DNA of 64,000 bases from Spirosoma endophyticum. Lineage in GTDB: Bacteria > Bacteroidota > Bacteroidia > Cytophagales > Spirosomataceae. The stretch spans positions 496,001 through 560,000 of the forward strand of contig NZ_FOLQ01000001.1 in NCBI RefSeq assembly GCF_900112365.1, in the 5' to 3' direction. The position numbers were made by a program, and so were the translations under genes. Under the pieces are notes generated by a model, which saw nothing but the letters and a program-made list of their open reading frames with translations, had not been told where the DNA came from and searched no databases. Below are positions 1 through 8,810 of the stretch, piece by piece (position 1 is the first letter of the stretch; every line of letters begins with the position of its first letter).

Positions 1-979
1 GATCGTTTTTATCGGGCGTGAGCGTTGCCACCCGGAAATGACGTTTGTTTAGCCCTCGAAAATTACTTGCATCCCGAATTAGAAGGCCATGCTTCTCCAC
101 TAAAAAACGTTTCAAATCAGCCGCTGTTCTCACCAACGTTTCGGCGATAAAGAAATGGGTTTGGCTGTCATAAACGCGAATGGAATCGTTCTGGTGCAGG
201 TTTCGGACGAAGGTTTCTTTGTCGGCCAGTAAGTTGGGTAAAGGCAACTGGATGTGGTCAAAATGATCGAAGATGAATCGCCCGGCTTCCAGCGCCAACG
301 TATTAACGGTCCACGGTTGCTTGACAGCTTTCAACTGGTCGATGATAGGTGGCGAACTCACTACGTAGCCCAGCCGCAAACCCGGAATGGCGTAGGTCTT
401 CGTCAATGAGCGCATAACCAGCAGATTGGCGTGGCGATTCAGCAACGGGATGGCTGTTGTCAGGCTGTTGGTGAAATCAATAAAGGCTTCGTCAACCACA
501 AAAAGTGTTTGCGGATTCTGCGTAATCCACTTGTCCAATCGCTTAAAAACAGCTCCCGTTGGGTTGTTTGGATTACAGATAAAAACCAGATCGCTCGCAA
601 GTTGGGGCAGCGTCGCCAGTGTATCCCAGTCAAGAAACGAAAGCTGATGGCCGTGCATCTGGCAGGCGTCTTCGTACTCCGCAAAAGCTGGTACCACAAT
701 GGTAGTTTTCCTGCCGGAAAATGCCTGCGCAATCAGGTAAATACTTTCGGTTGTGCCACTATTAACCAATACCTGTTCACTCAAAACCTGGTGATGTTCA
801 GCAGTCTGTTTAGCCAGGGATTCGGCCAGCACTTCCGGGTAGCGATTGATACGTCCCCACTGATTGAAGAGGTATTCTTTCAACCCAATTGGCTCGCCAC
901 CATACCAGACGTTCGTGCTGAAATCGGCTTTTATTTCATTTGCGTAGCGATAGCCATCGTCGCCATGTCCCTGTAGCAT
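1..979 (-). CDS. cobD: CobD-like threonine-phosphate decarboxylase (partial, 3' end outside window)
   Basis: This is a class I/II aminotransferase-fold PLP enzyme that runs off the left edge of the window, leaving about 326 codons. ATG at 979 is the first good start. Visible motifs are the substrate loop NPNNPTG near residues 136-142, VVDEAF at 161-166, and SLTKTYAIPGLRLGY at 191-205, whose K194 should hold PLP. The N-terminus (GHG...DFSTN) fits the CobD/HisC branch. CobD makes (R)-1-aminopropan-2-ol phosphate for the cobalamin nucleotide loop. Because cobQ, cobN and cobB are neighbours on the same strand, CobD is preferred over histidinol-phosphate aminotransferase (HisC), which has the same fold. 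The assignment rests on context plus motifs. Confidence 0.8.
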   Translation of the reverse strand, partial: MLQGHGDDGYRYANEIKADFSTNVWYGGEPIGLKEYLFNQWGRINRYPEVLAESLAKQTAEHHQVLSEQVLVNSGTTESIYLIAQAFSGRKTTIVVPAFAEYEDACQMHGHQLSFLDWDTLATLPQLASDLVFICNPNNPTGAVFKRLDKWITQNPQTLFVVDEAFIDFTNSLTTAIPLLNRHANLLVMRSLTKTYAIPGLRLGYVVSSPPIIDQLKAVKQPWTVNTLALEAGRFIFDHFDHIQLPLPNLLADKETFVRNLHQNDSIRVYDSQTHFFIAETLVRTAADLKRFLVEKHGLLIRDASNFRGLNKRHFRVATLTPDKND

Positions 980-991
980 ATGGCTCGACGT

Positions 992-1387
992 CTAAGCTTC
1001 GATCAATTGAATTTGAGGGATATAGTCACTAAAACGTGCATCTGCCGAAATGATCGGCATTTTTTCAGCAAAGGCTGCGGCCAAAATTAAGCGATCAAAG
1101 GGATCGCGATGATCAGTAATCAAGGGTATAGAATTGTAAGCGGCAATGTGGGTATTTCTGATTGGGAGTAGTTGAAATCCATCCTTATACAACTGATTAA
1201 CCAAGGCTTCAATTGATAAGGTGAGCTCAGGAAGTTTACCAATCTTTTGTTTAATCGCAATTTCAAAAAGGCTTATCTGACTAACCCAGATAGTATTATT
1301 TTCAAGAATTGTGCGGGCATTATCTTCTATCTTACCTGGACTTATGATAGCCCAAATAAAAACTTGTGTATCAATTAAATAACTCAT
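992..1387 (-). CDS. vapC: PIN-domain toxin, VapC type
   Basis: This is a 131-residue PIN-domain protein, the usual length for VapC ribonuclease toxins. The acidic residues expected for metal binding are visible at D6 (SYLIDTQ), E42 (SLFEIA), D98 (HRDPFDR) and D116 (ISADARF). VapC toxins cleave RNA, often tRNA, and are neutralised by a partner encoded just upstream. Here the ATG overlaps the antitoxin stop by one base (TAATG), so the two are translationally coupled. The pair sits between cobQ and the cobD-like gene, which suggests later insertion into a cobalamin operon. The RNA target cannot be read from the sequence. Confidence 0.85.
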   Translation of the reverse strand: MSYLIDTQVFIWAIISPGKIEDNARTILENNTIWVSQISLFEIAIKQKIGKLPELTLSIEALVNQLYKDGFQLLPIRNTHIAAYNSIPLITDHRDPFDRLILAAAFAEKMPIISADARFSDYIPQIQLIEA

Positions 1388-1611
1388 TACATGTATTCTC
1401 TAAGATCGTCAAGAGGATCATTAAAGTTATCAGGAATAGTATACTGTCCCGCCAAACTACCCAATTTAACCCCTTTAGATGGCTCAAGACGAGGAGTCTC
1501 GTCTTGCTCTCCCAGAAACAAAACGACCACTTTTGACTTTCCGGTGATTGGTGGATTCTCGGTCAAAATAAGGTTTCCGTCTTCGTAGATACCGTTTACT
1601 GCCGTGTACAT
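1387..1611 (-). CDS. vapB: Antitoxin partner of VapC (DUF2281-like)
   Basis: This 74-residue protein has an N-terminal part (YTAVNGIYEDGNLILTE) resembling the AbrB/DUF2281-type beta-hairpin DNA-binding segment. Its C-terminal tail, GSLAGQYTIPDNFNDPLDD, matches the GSLKGKY-IPDDFD-PL style tail of DUF2281 antitoxins that wraps the PIN toxin. It overlaps the toxin start by one base. By family precedent it neutralises the toxin and represses its own promoter. No operator was recognised in the 60 bases before cobQ ends. Confidence 0.75.
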   Translation of the reverse strand: MYTAVNGIYEDGNLILTENPPITGKSKVVVLFLGEQDETPRLEPSKGVKLGSLAGQYTIPDNFNDPLDDLREYM

Positions 1612-1670
1612 AGTGATTACCGTGTTCTAGTACGATTTCCAAAGATAACGATTTGAGTCGGGTATCCGTT

Positions 1671-3143
1671 TCAGCACCGCAAACTAGCGTAAATCTGGTC
1701 CATGTCTACGTGCGCCCGAATTACATCGGCTAGCCGGTCGTATTGTTGCGCCTTAAAATTCTGAAAATCAATAGCTTGCCCACCGGATTCTGTGGTATAA
1801 TCAGCCAGTAGATCGTCGATCACAACGGCATTGTCCAGAATGCCGTGCAGATACGTACCCCAGCATTTTCGGTTCAGGAAATAACCCTCCGGCCGGCCGT
1901 CAGACAAATGGGTAACGGGTCGGGATTCGCCAGACGTAGTGGTTTCTCCCATATGAATTTCGTAGCCCATGCAGGACGCCAACGTCTCGCGGTATGTAAA
2001 CTGTCGTTGCTCCGTTGTCTTTATCGGTTGAAGTATCGTCTGAACGGGCAGCAAGCCTAAACCGGGCATGGCTTCGATGGTACCTTCCAGGTGATCGGGG
2101 TCTTCGATGGTTTCGCCCAGCATCTGATAACCTCCGCAGATGCCGATAACCGTTTTACCTTTTTTATATACGGTATAAATCGCCTGAGCAACCCCGCTGT
2201 TTTTAATCGCCAGTAAGTCTTCAATGGTATTTTTGCTCCCCGGTAGAATTACAATATCGGCCTTTTCAATTTCGTCGGGCTGATTGGTATAAAAAAGATT
2301 GACGCGGGGATCACGTTCCAACTGGTCGAAGTCGGTGAAGTTGGACAGGCGTTTCAATAAAATCACTGCTACGTTCACCTTCCCCACCACCGCCGACCGG
2401 AACTTGGCTTCCAGTGATACGGAGTCTTCCTGCTCAATGAAAATATCCCGAAAGTAGGGCAAAATTCCCACCACGGGCAGGCCCGTTAATTCTTCCAGCA
2501 TTCGTTTACCGTCCTCAAACAGTCGGGCATCTCCCCGAAACTTATTGACGATAATGCCTTTGATGCACGCCCGCTCTTCGGGTGTTAGCAATGCAATAGT
2601 GCCGTATACACTCCCGAACAGTCCACCCCGGTCGATGTCGCCAATCAGGTACGTAGCAGCTCCCGCGTGGGCGGCCATGCGCAGGTTCGTAATGTCGCGG
2701 TGCTTCAGATTTAGCTCCGAAATGCTCCCCGCTCCCTCCATCACGACGGGCGAATAGCGACTCGCCAACCGGTCGAACGCCTGTTTCACAGAAGTGAACA
2801 ATTCATTCCGGTCATTGGCCATAAAATACTCGTAAGCCGACTGTGTACCAATGGGTTTGCCGTTCAGAATCACCTGCGACGATTTGTCCGTTGTCGGTTT
2901 GAGCAACACCGGATTCATATCGGTATGGCAGGGAATACCAGCCGCTTCGGCCTGCACGGCCTGCGCCCGGCCAATCTCCAACCCGTCGGGTGTTGCGTAG
3001 CTGTTCAGCGACATATTTTGCGCCTTGAACGGGGCTGGCTGGTAGCCATCCTGTTTGAAAATACGGCAAAAACCAGCCGTAATGACACTTTTACCAACGT
3101 CGGAGGCCGTACCGACAAACATTATAGGACGAAGTGTGGGCAT
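1671..3143 (-). CDS. cobQ: Cobyric acid synthase
   Basis: The 490-residue length is normal for CobQ. The N-terminus carries the dethiobiotin-synthetase-like nucleotide-binding motif GTASDVGKSV (residues 11-20), followed by KAQNMSLNSY, a CobQ signature. The C-terminal half is a class I glutamine amidotransferase with nucleophile motif GICGGYQMLGE and histidine motif TYLHGILDN. The enzyme amidates adenosyl-cobyrinic a,c-diamide at four side chains using glutamine and ATP in the cytoplasm. It lies upstream of the VapBC pair and the cobD-like gene on the same strand, and diverges from the TPP riboswitch and thiamin operon. Confidence 0.96.
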   Translation of the reverse strand: MPTLRPIMFVGTASDVGKSVITAGFCRIFKQDGYQPAPFKAQNMSLNSYATPDGLEIGRAQAVQAEAAGIPCHTDMNPVLLKPTTDKSSQVILNGKPIGTQSAYEYFMANDRNELFTSVKQAFDRLASRYSPVVMEGAGSISELNLKHRDITNLRMAAHAGAATYLIGDIDRGGLFGSVYGTIALLTPEERACIKGIIVNKFRGDARLFEDGKRMLEELTGLPVVGILPYFRDIFIEQEDSVSLEAKFRSAVVGKVNVAVILLKRLSNFTDFDQLERDPRVNLFYTNQPDEIEKADIVILPGSKNTIEDLLAIKNSGVAQAIYTVYKKGKTVIGICGGYQMLGETIEDPDHLEGTIEAMPGLGLLPVQTILQPIKTTEQRQFTYRETLASCMGYEIHMGETTTSGESRPVTHLSDGRPEGYFLNRKCWGTYLHGILDNAVVIDDLLADYTTESGGQAIDFQNFKAQQYDRLADVIRAHVDMDQIYASLRC

Positions 3144-3229
3144 ATTACGTACCAGACCGTTACGGCACCGATAGACTCATTAGCGTAAGAAACTACGAAG
3201 GTAAGCCTTTAATGTATTCCCAAATCGCC

Positions 3230-3237
3230 TACCTTTG
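3230..3237 (+). promoter_or_regulatory. Bacteroidota -7 box for the thiamin operon
   Basis: TACCTTTG fits the Bacteroidota housekeeping -7 consensus TAnnTTTG. It ends about seven bases before the first helix of the TPP riboswitch, the spacing expected for a start at the riboswitch 5' end. The -33 element is weak (TTTA near 3208). Confidence 0.6.
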
Positions 3238-3243
3238 GGAAAC

Positions 3244-3331
3244 AACTTTAGGGGTGTCGGTTCGGGTACTGAACTGACTGAGATAATACCCTCACAACCT
3301 GATGCCGTTTGTACGGCCGTAGGGAAAAGTT
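3244..3331 (+). ncRNA. TPP riboswitch (THI element)
   Basis: The conserved THI-box landmarks appear in order: GGGGTGTC at 3251, the pyrimidine-sensing ACTGAGATAATACCC near 3276-3291, AACCTGATG at 3297, and the terminal GTAGGGAAAAGTT. AACTTT at 3244 can pair with AAAGTT at 3326 to form P1. It lies about 80 bases upstream of thiM. By family precedent it binds thiamin diphosphate and lowers expression of the downstream thiamin genes. No strong intrinsic terminator is visible before thiM, so control of translation initiation is more likely. Confidence 0.95.
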
Positions 3332-3408
3332 AGCTCTCCTCCCATTTTCGTCAGGCCGCTGTCTTTTCGCCCTTGAAGTTGCTGTTTTTCATTCATCTAA
3401 ACAGCACT

Positions 3409-4215
3409 ATGTCTTTATCAGCCCAATCTATCTGGAATGATGTGGAGCAAATTCGCTCCGTGGCTCCACTTGTTCAGAGCATTACCAATTTTGTGGTCAT
3501 GAACAACACCGCCAACGCGTTGCTGGCGCTGGGTGCTTCGCCCGCTATGGTCCACGCTGTAGACGAAGTAGAGGAATTCGTTTTTATCGCCAATGCACTG
3601 GTTATCAACATCGGAACCCTAGACGCAAACTTTGTGGCGGGCATGAAACTAGCCATGAAGAAGGCGCATGAACTCGGCAAACCGATTGTATTTGATCCAG
3701 TAGGCGTCGGTGCTACTACGTATCGAAATCAGGTAAGCCGGGAACTGCTGGCAATTGCCGCGCCCACGATCATCCGGGGGAATGCCTCCGAGATTATGGC
3801 GCTGGCGGGTCTTAATGCATATACCAAAGGGGTCGATAGTACGCATGGCTCATCGGCGGCTCTGGATGGTGCGCGCCAGTTGAGTACGGGCCTGGGTAGT
3901 GTAGTGGTCATTAGTGGAGCCGAAGATTATGTCGTTCACGGTGAACGAGTGGCGGTCATCGCGAACGGGCATCCTATGATGACGAAAGTAACGGGTATGG
4001 GATGTACAGCAACAGCACTAACAGCCGCCTTTGCCGCCATAAACCCCGATCCATTTGCAGCCAGTGTGCACAGCATGGCGGTGATGGGTATCGCGGGCGA
4101 ACTAGCGGCCAACCAATCGCCCGGCCCCGGTAGCCTGCAACTGAATTTCCTCGACCTTCTATATCAGCTTACGTATCAGACCATTGCCGATACGCTCAAA
4201 CTAACGTACCTGTGA
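3409..4215 (+). CDS. thiM: Hydroxyethylthiazole kinase
   Basis: The start is set at ATG 3409 (MSLSAQSIWND). A longer frame from TTG at 3373 adds a hydrophobic extension unlike the family. The resulting 268 residues fit ThiM. Ribokinase-like features include SITNFVVMNNTANALLALG near the N-terminus, VFDPVGVGATTYR, and the catalytic GMGCTATAL loop. It phosphorylates 4-methyl-5-(2-hydroxyethyl)thiazole, allowing thiazole salvage. It is first in the riboswitch operon. Its TGA overlaps the GTG of thiE. Confidence 0.95.
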   Translation: MSLSAQSIWNDVEQIRSVAPLVQSITNFVVMNNTANALLALGASPAMVHAVDEVEEFVFIANALVINIGTLDANFVAGMKLAMKKAHELGKPIVFDPVGVGATTYRNQVSRELLAIAAPTIIRGNASEIMALAGLNAYTKGVDSTHGSSAALDGARQLSTGLGSVVVISGAEDYVVHGERVAVIANGHPMMTKVTGMGCTATALTAAFAAINPDPFAASVHSMAVMGIAGELAANQSPGPGSLQLNFLDLLYQLTYQTIADTLKLTYL

Positions 4216-4838
4216 ATCAACTGTATCTGGTTACGGACAGTGCCATCAGCCAACAGGCGGGTCATTCGTTGCCGTTCGTGGTCGCCGAAGCCTGTCGGGC
4301 GGGTGTCCGATGGATTCAATTGCGCGAAAAGCAGTTGTCAACCCGGGCGTTTATCGAGTTAGGTCTTGAGCTGAAACAGATTACGCAACACTACGGAGCC
4401 AAACTAATCATCAACGACCGGATCGATGTGGCGCTTGCCATTGATGCTGATGGTGTGCACATTGGTCAGGATGATATGCCGTTTACAATGGTACGTTCGC
4501 TAATCGGGCCCGACAAACTCATTGGCTTATCCATTAATAATGAAGCTGAACTTCAGGCCACTCGACATTGGCATGTTGATTACCTGGGCATCGCAACGAT
4601 CTTCCCAACGGGCACCAAACAGGATACAGCCAGTATTTTAGGCATCGATGGCTTGCAACGTATCTGTGCACAAACCCGGCTCCCGGCGTTCGCGATTGGT
4701 GGGATCAAGGCATCGAACATTCAGGCGGTCATGCAGTCGGGCGTAACGGGCGTTGCCGTTGTTTCCGCCATTTGCGGCCAGCCATCGCCTTACGAAGCTA
4801 GCCGCGAATTGATCCATTTACTTTCTCAACCGCTATGA
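4212..4838 (+). CDS. thiE: Thiamin-phosphate synthase
   Basis: This is a 208-residue TIM-barrel enzyme. The start is GTG 4212, overlapping the thiM stop by three bases. Family motifs visible are WIQLREKQLSTRAF, the ADGVHIGQDDMP segment, GTKQDTAS, and FAIGGIKASN. It couples thiazole phosphate to HMP pyrophosphate to give thiamin phosphate. The GTG start inside the preceding stop suggests translational coupling, so thiM and thiE are likely made in step. The gene overlaps thiD by four bases (ATGA). Confidence 0.95.
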   Translation: MNQLYLVTDSAISQQAGHSLPFVVAEACRAGVRWIQLREKQLSTRAFIELGLELKQITQHYGAKLIINDRIDVALAIDADGVHIGQDDMPFTMVRSLIGPDKLIGLSINNEAELQATRHWHVDYLGIATIFPTGTKQDTASILGIDGLQRICAQTRLPAFAIGGIKASNIQAVMQSGVTGVAVVSAICGQPSPYEASRELIHLLSQPL

Positions 4839-5641
4839 AAACATACACCAGAGTCCTGACCATTGCCGGTTCTGATAGTGGCGGTGGCGCGGGTATTCAG
4901 GCCGACCTGAAAACGTTTGCCGCCTTGGGCTGCTACGGCATGTCGGTCCTGACGGCCTTAACGGCCCAGAACACCCAAAAAGTCACGGCCATTCATCCGG
5001 TACCGCCCGCATTTATCGCGGAACAATTGAAAGCAGTTCTGAGCGACATTGGCACCGATGCGGTTAAAATCGGTATGCTGCACTCGCCCGAAGTGATTGC
5101 CGCCGTAGCTAAAACGCTGGTCGAATTTAGCGTAACCAACGTAGTGATTGATCCGGTGATGGTGGCCAAAAGCGGAGACAAGCTGTTGCAGGATGAAGCC
5201 ATCGATGCACTCAAAACCGAACTGCTTCCTCTTGCTGCACTTATCACCCCAAACCTTCCCGAAGCCAGTGTTTTATTAGGGTATTCCGTCGAAACGCTGG
5301 CAGATATGGAGCGAGCCGCCCACGATTTATCAGAATTATTTCCCAGTGCTATTCTGGTGAAAGGTGGGCATCTGGCATCTCAGGCAAGTTCAGATTTGCT
5401 TTACGAATCGTCGAAAGAAACGTACTGGTTTCCAACGCAGCGTATCGATACGCAGAATTCTCACGGAACAGGCTGCACCCTTTCATCGGCCATCGCGGCT
5501 GGACTGGCAAAAGGGCTTCCCATGCGTGAGGCTGTTGGTTCGGCAAAGATTTATTTGACCAACGCGTTGCAAGCCGGGGCTGATTATTCACTCGGGCACG
5601 GACATGGGCCTGTTCATCATTTCTTTAACTATTGGTCGTAA
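4835..5641 (+). CDS. thiD: Hydroxymethylpyrimidine (phosphate) kinase
   Basis: The 268 residues form a ribokinase-fold enzyme. Substrate motif IAGSDSGGGAGIQADLKTF lies at the N-terminus and the anion-hole/catalytic motif NSHGTGCTLSSAIAAGLAKG lies at the C-terminus. It phosphorylates HMP and HMP phosphate to HMP pyrophosphate, the second substrate of ThiE. The start overlaps the thiE stop by four bases. With thiM, thiE and tenA it forms a salvage-type set; no thiC or thiG is present in the window. Confidence 0.96.
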   Translation: MKTYTRVLTIAGSDSGGGAGIQADLKTFAALGCYGMSVLTALTAQNTQKVTAIHPVPPAFIAEQLKAVLSDIGTDAVKIGMLHSPEVIAAVAKTLVEFSVTNVVIDPVMVAKSGDKLLQDEAIDALKTELLPLAALITPNLPEASVLLGYSVETLADMERAAHDLSELFPSAILVKGGHLASQASSDLLYESSKETYWFPTQRIDTQNSHGTGCTLSSAIAAGLAKGLPMREAVGSAKIYLTNALQAGADYSLGHGHGPVHHFFNYWS

Positions 5642-5650
5642 TCATAATTT

Positions 5651-5758
5651 ACCTCACCCCAGCCCCTCTCCTGAAAACCAGGAGAGGGGCTGAAAAATTG
5701 TCGAATTTTCTCCCCTCCCCCTTAGTTCAAGGGGAGGGGCCGGGGGTGGGGTGATCCA
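5651..5758. repeat. Intergenic palindromic repeat, CCCCTCCCC family (copy 1)
   Basis: Two nested hairpins fill the gap between thiD and tenA. One pairs CCCCTCTCCTG with CAGGAGAGGGG, the other CCCCTCCCC with GGGGAGGGG around TTAGTTCAA. The outer ends (CCTCACCCC and GGGGTGGGGTGA) also pair. The same family recurs at 29571-29693. It could act as a transcript stabiliser or attenuator inside the thiamin operon; that is inference. Confidence 0.85.
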
Positions 5759-5778
5759 CCTATTAACTCTTTCAATTC

Positions 5779-6429
5779 ATGCGTTTTACCGATCAACTCT
5801 GGCAGCAGATTACGCCCATATACGAATCCATTTTAACGCACGGTTTTGTCCGTGAATTAGCCACTGGAACCTTGCCGTCCGCTACGTTTCAGTACTACAT
5901 TCAACAGGATGCTCTCTACCTGATTGATTTCAGCCGGGCGCTGGCCCAATTGGCCGTTAAAGCCGATACACCCGACGATATGCTGCTCCTGACGCAGTTT
6001 GCAGAAAACGCCATTCGGGTGGAACGGGTGTTGCACGAAACGTATTTCTCGCTGTATGACATTCAGCCCGAAACGGTTAAAATGCCGGCCTGCTTTGCCT
6101 ACACCAACTTTATGCTGGCCACTACGTCGGTGCAGTCTTTGGCCGTGGGGGCGGCTGCCGTATTGCCCTGTTTCTGGATTTATCGGGAGGTGGGCAAGGC
6201 AATTTATCAACAAACTGTTTCCCAGAATCCGTACCAGGCCTGGATTGATACGTATGCGGGCGATGCGTTCGACGAAGTTGTTACGCAGATGCTGGAACTG
6301 ACCAACCGACTGGCCGGTGAAGTCAGTCCCAAAGATCGGAACAAAATGGCGGATGCTTTCTACCAATCCAGCCGGTTGGAATGGTACTTCTGGAATGATG
6401 CCTACATCCTCAATCAATGGTCGGTTTAA
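5779..6429 (+). CDS. tenA: TenA family aminopyrimidine aminohydrolase
   Basis: This is a 216-residue all-helical TenA protein. Active-site residues expected for the family are visible: D44 in QQDALYLIDF and C131 in LPCFWIYREVG, with the late helix LEWYFWNDAY carrying the C-terminal glutamate. TenA releases HMP from degraded thiamin, feeding ThiD, which fits its place at the end of a riboswitch-controlled salvage operon. A 137-base gap holding a palindromic repeat separates it from thiD. Its stop overlaps, tail to tail, the last four bases of the chelatase gene on the other strand. Confidence 0.93.
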   Translation: MRFTDQLWQQITPIYESILTHGFVRELATGTLPSATFQYYIQQDALYLIDFSRALAQLAVKADTPDDMLLLTQFAENAIRVERVLHETYFSLYDIQPETVKMPACFAYTNFMLATTSVQSLAVGAAAVLPCFWIYREVGKAIYQQTVSQNPYQAWIDTYAGDAFDEVVTQMLELTNRLAGEVSPKDRNKMADAFYQSSRLEWYFWNDAYILNQWSV

Positions 6430-8363
6430 ACTCGAATCCTTCCTGAAACAGTCTGCGTAATGGTCTCGGCCGATAGCTCATCGAGCGACAGGCAATCGGC
6501 ACCCAGCGCTTTCGCCAGGTCAGCCGCCCGACCCAATCGCAGATAATCATTGTCAGTATCGAGCACCAACGCTGGAATTTGCCGTTCGCGGAGCTGATCG
6601 GCGATGCCCAATGTCTGTTGCCACGCGTCGCCCCCGCCGGGAAGGGCTACATTCGCTTTCCCATCGCTGAGAATGATCAGCAAAGGCTGTAAATCCTGAT
6701 GTTTCAGATGACTAACTACCTGAGAAGCCAGCTGCAACGCGTGGGGCAAGGGCGTACGACCACCCGTCGGTAGGTTTCGCATCGCCTGTTCGGCCAGTTC
6801 AATACTATGGGTAGGTTCCAGCAAGAGTTGGGCTTCGACACCGCGAAAAGCAATCACTCCCACGCTATCCCGACGCTGATAAGCATTTGTCAATAGGCTG
6901 AGAACACTGCCTTTTACGGCTTCCATGCGTCGGCTCGCGGCCATCGACCCCGACGCATCCACGACGAACAGGATAAGATTACCCGTTTTGCCGATACGCA
7001 GGTTCTGATGCAGGTCATCCCGAATAATTCCCCAATCGTCGGCATCCCGAAGCAGGGCGTGTTGCACGGTTGCCGAAATAGCTACGTTCGTCGGGGATTT
7101 ATCCGGTACGGCGCGAATCGTAGTGCCTCGTTGGGGATTCATCACCGGACTCCGGCGTCCTACGGGTACTTGTTGCCGGAACGTATTGGATTCAATCGAA
7201 ATTGGTGCAACAACAGACAAAGGCATTACCCCAAAAACCTGCTCTTGTTGGGGCGACTCGGCGGGTTCACCATCACTTTCCGCAGGTGAATCACCTACCG
7301 AATTCTGTGTGGTTTCGGAAGGCTGATTCGATTCATTTTCAGTTTGTGACTGATTCGGCGGAGGAGCTTGCTGCATCAGTTCATCCAATTTATTGTCAGG
7401 TAATCGGCTTTCCTCAAACGGCTTTTTACGCTGTCGATGCACGAGGGCTAATTCGGCGGCCTGGCGAATGTCATCCGCGGTTACGTCGGTACGTCCTGCC
7501 AGGGCCGCCAGCGTCAGGGCCGTTTTATACATAACAATATCGGCTCGCAAACTGGTTACGTTCAGTTCGGTACAAAGCTGGCTAATCAGCGTTAATAAGC
7601 CATCGGCTAACGTAACGGAAGGCAGTAATTTTCGAGCTTTTTGAATCTGATTGTGTAATGCCTGTTGTTGGTCAGCCCATTTCGCAGCAAATGCAGTTGG
7701 GTCAGAATCGAAAGCAATACGTCGGCGGACAACTTCAGTACGTTCGGCTACGTCGCGCGGAGCGTCAACATCCACCATCAGCCCGAACCGGTCAAGAAAT
7801 TGCGGGCGCAGGTTTCCTTCTTCGGGATTCATGGTTCCGATGAGTGTGAAGCGTGCGGGGTGACTCATGGATAGTCCTTCCCGCTGAATCGTATTGACAC
7901 CCATAGCCGCTACGTCCAGCAGCACATCAACCAGATGGTCGGGCAATAGATTAACCTCGTCGATGTACAGAATACCCCGATGGGCGGTCGCCAGCAAACC
8001 GGGTTGCAGTTTCTTTTTCCGCTCCACTAACACCCCCTCCAGATCCAGACTCCCTACAACTCGGTCTTCTGTAGCACCCAGCGGCAGATTGACAAAGGGA
8101 ACGGCTACGTCTTCCACCTGCCAATCGAGTTGTTGACAGGCTTCGCACAGATCCAGCGGCTCTTCGGGCGGACAGTTGAAGCGCGACCCTGCCACCCGCG
8201 GAATAGGCGGCATAATGTCGGCAAGACCACGAGCCGCCGTACTTTTCGCCGTCCCCTTTTCCCCCCGAATCAGCACACCGCCAATGCCGGGATTCACCGC
8301 GCAAAGCAGGAGCGCCTGTTTGAGTTTTTGTTGAGCAACAAGGGCTGAGAACGGGTACGTCAT
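6426..8363 (-). CDS. Fused ChlI/ChlD-type chelatase subunit
   Basis: This 645-residue protein joins an AAA+ chelatase motor with a von Willebrand A domain. Walker A is RGEKGTAKST (near residue 33) and Walker B is ILYIDEVNLL. A low-complexity P/Q/E/S-rich linker lies near residues 330-380, and the MIDAS motif DASGSMAAS near residue 465 starts the VWA domain. In cob loci such single-chain I+D proteins partner CobN for ATP-driven cobalt insertion, replacing CobS and CobT. The gene lies in the cobB-cobN direction, separated from cobN by two small VOC genes. A magnesium-chelatase role is unlikely because no other porphyrin genes are here. Confidence 0.88.
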   Translation of the reverse strand: MTYPFSALVAQQKLKQALLLCAVNPGIGGVLIRGEKGTAKSTAARGLADIMPPIPRVAGSRFNCPPEEPLDLCEACQQLDWQVEDVAVPFVNLPLGATEDRVVGSLDLEGVLVERKKKLQPGLLATAHRGILYIDEVNLLPDHLVDVLLDVAAMGVNTIQREGLSMSHPARFTLIGTMNPEEGNLRPQFLDRFGLMVDVDAPRDVAERTEVVRRRIAFDSDPTAFAAKWADQQQALHNQIQKARKLLPSVTLADGLLTLISQLCTELNVTSLRADIVMYKTALTLAALAGRTDVTADDIRQAAELALVHRQRKKPFEESRLPDNKLDELMQQAPPPNQSQTENESNQPSETTQNSVGDSPAESDGEPAESPQQEQVFGVMPLSVVAPISIESNTFRQQVPVGRRSPVMNPQRGTTIRAVPDKSPTNVAISATVQHALLRDADDWGIIRDDLHQNLRIGKTGNLILFVVDASGSMAASRRMEAVKGSVLSLLTNAYQRRDSVGVIAFRGVEAQLLLEPTHSIELAEQAMRNLPTGGRTPLPHALQLASQVVSHLKHQDLQPLLIILSDGKANVALPGGGDAWQQTLGIADQLRERQIPALVLDTDNDYLRLGRAADLAKALGADCLSLDELSAETITQTVSGRIRV

Positions 8364-8399
8364 GAGCGTCTTTTCTGAATAGATTCTGTGGATTCACTG

Positions 8400-8795
8400 T
8401 CACTCAAAATCATCATTGGGCTCCCAAAGCTCAATAATGTTGCCTTCCGGGTCGAGAATATGCACGAATTTGCCATAATCATACGCTGTTATGTCATCCA
8501 CAATGGTCACATTGTCCCGCTTCAATTCATCAACCAACGCAGCTATATTTTCCACCCGGTAGTTGATCATAAACGGCTTAGTCGACGGATTGAAATAGGT
8601 CGTGTCGTTGGGAAACGCACACCAGGCGGTAGATCCTTTTTTCGACGGATCATCGGCCTGCCGCCACTCAAATGTCGTCCCGTATTCGCCGGTCGTCAAT
8701 CCCAGGTTTTTGGCATACCAATCGTTCATGCCCTGCGGGTCATTGCATTTGAAAAATATGCCGCCCAGGCCCGTTACTTTTTTCATAGCAGTCAA
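8400..8795 (-). CDS. VOC (glyoxalase/bleomycin-resistance fold) protein
   Basis: This 131-residue single-domain vicinal-oxygen-chelate protein has the usual two beta-alpha-beta modules. The first begins GLGGIFFKCNDPQGMNDWYAKNLG and the second ends KFVHILDPEGNIIELWEP, where the glutamate of IIELWE is a typical metal ligand. The substrate cannot be inferred. ATG at 8795 and ATG at 8786 are both possible starts. It sits between the chelatase gene and a broken VOC gene and may be co-transcribed with the cobalamin genes by position only. Confidence 0.85.
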   Translation of the reverse strand: MTAMKKVTGLGGIFFKCNDPQGMNDWYAKNLGLTTGEYGTTFEWRQADDPSKKGSTAWCAFPNDTTYFNPSTKPFMINYRVENIAALVDELKRDNVTIVDDITAYDYGKFVHILDPEGNIIELWEPNDDFE

Positions 8796-8810
8796 TTTTA
8801 GTTACTGTCA

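Noticed and set aside
1845-3069. Several open frames opposite and within cobQ
   Set aside because: They overlap a clear conserved gene, have no recognisable motifs and share its boundaries; they are antisense shadows.
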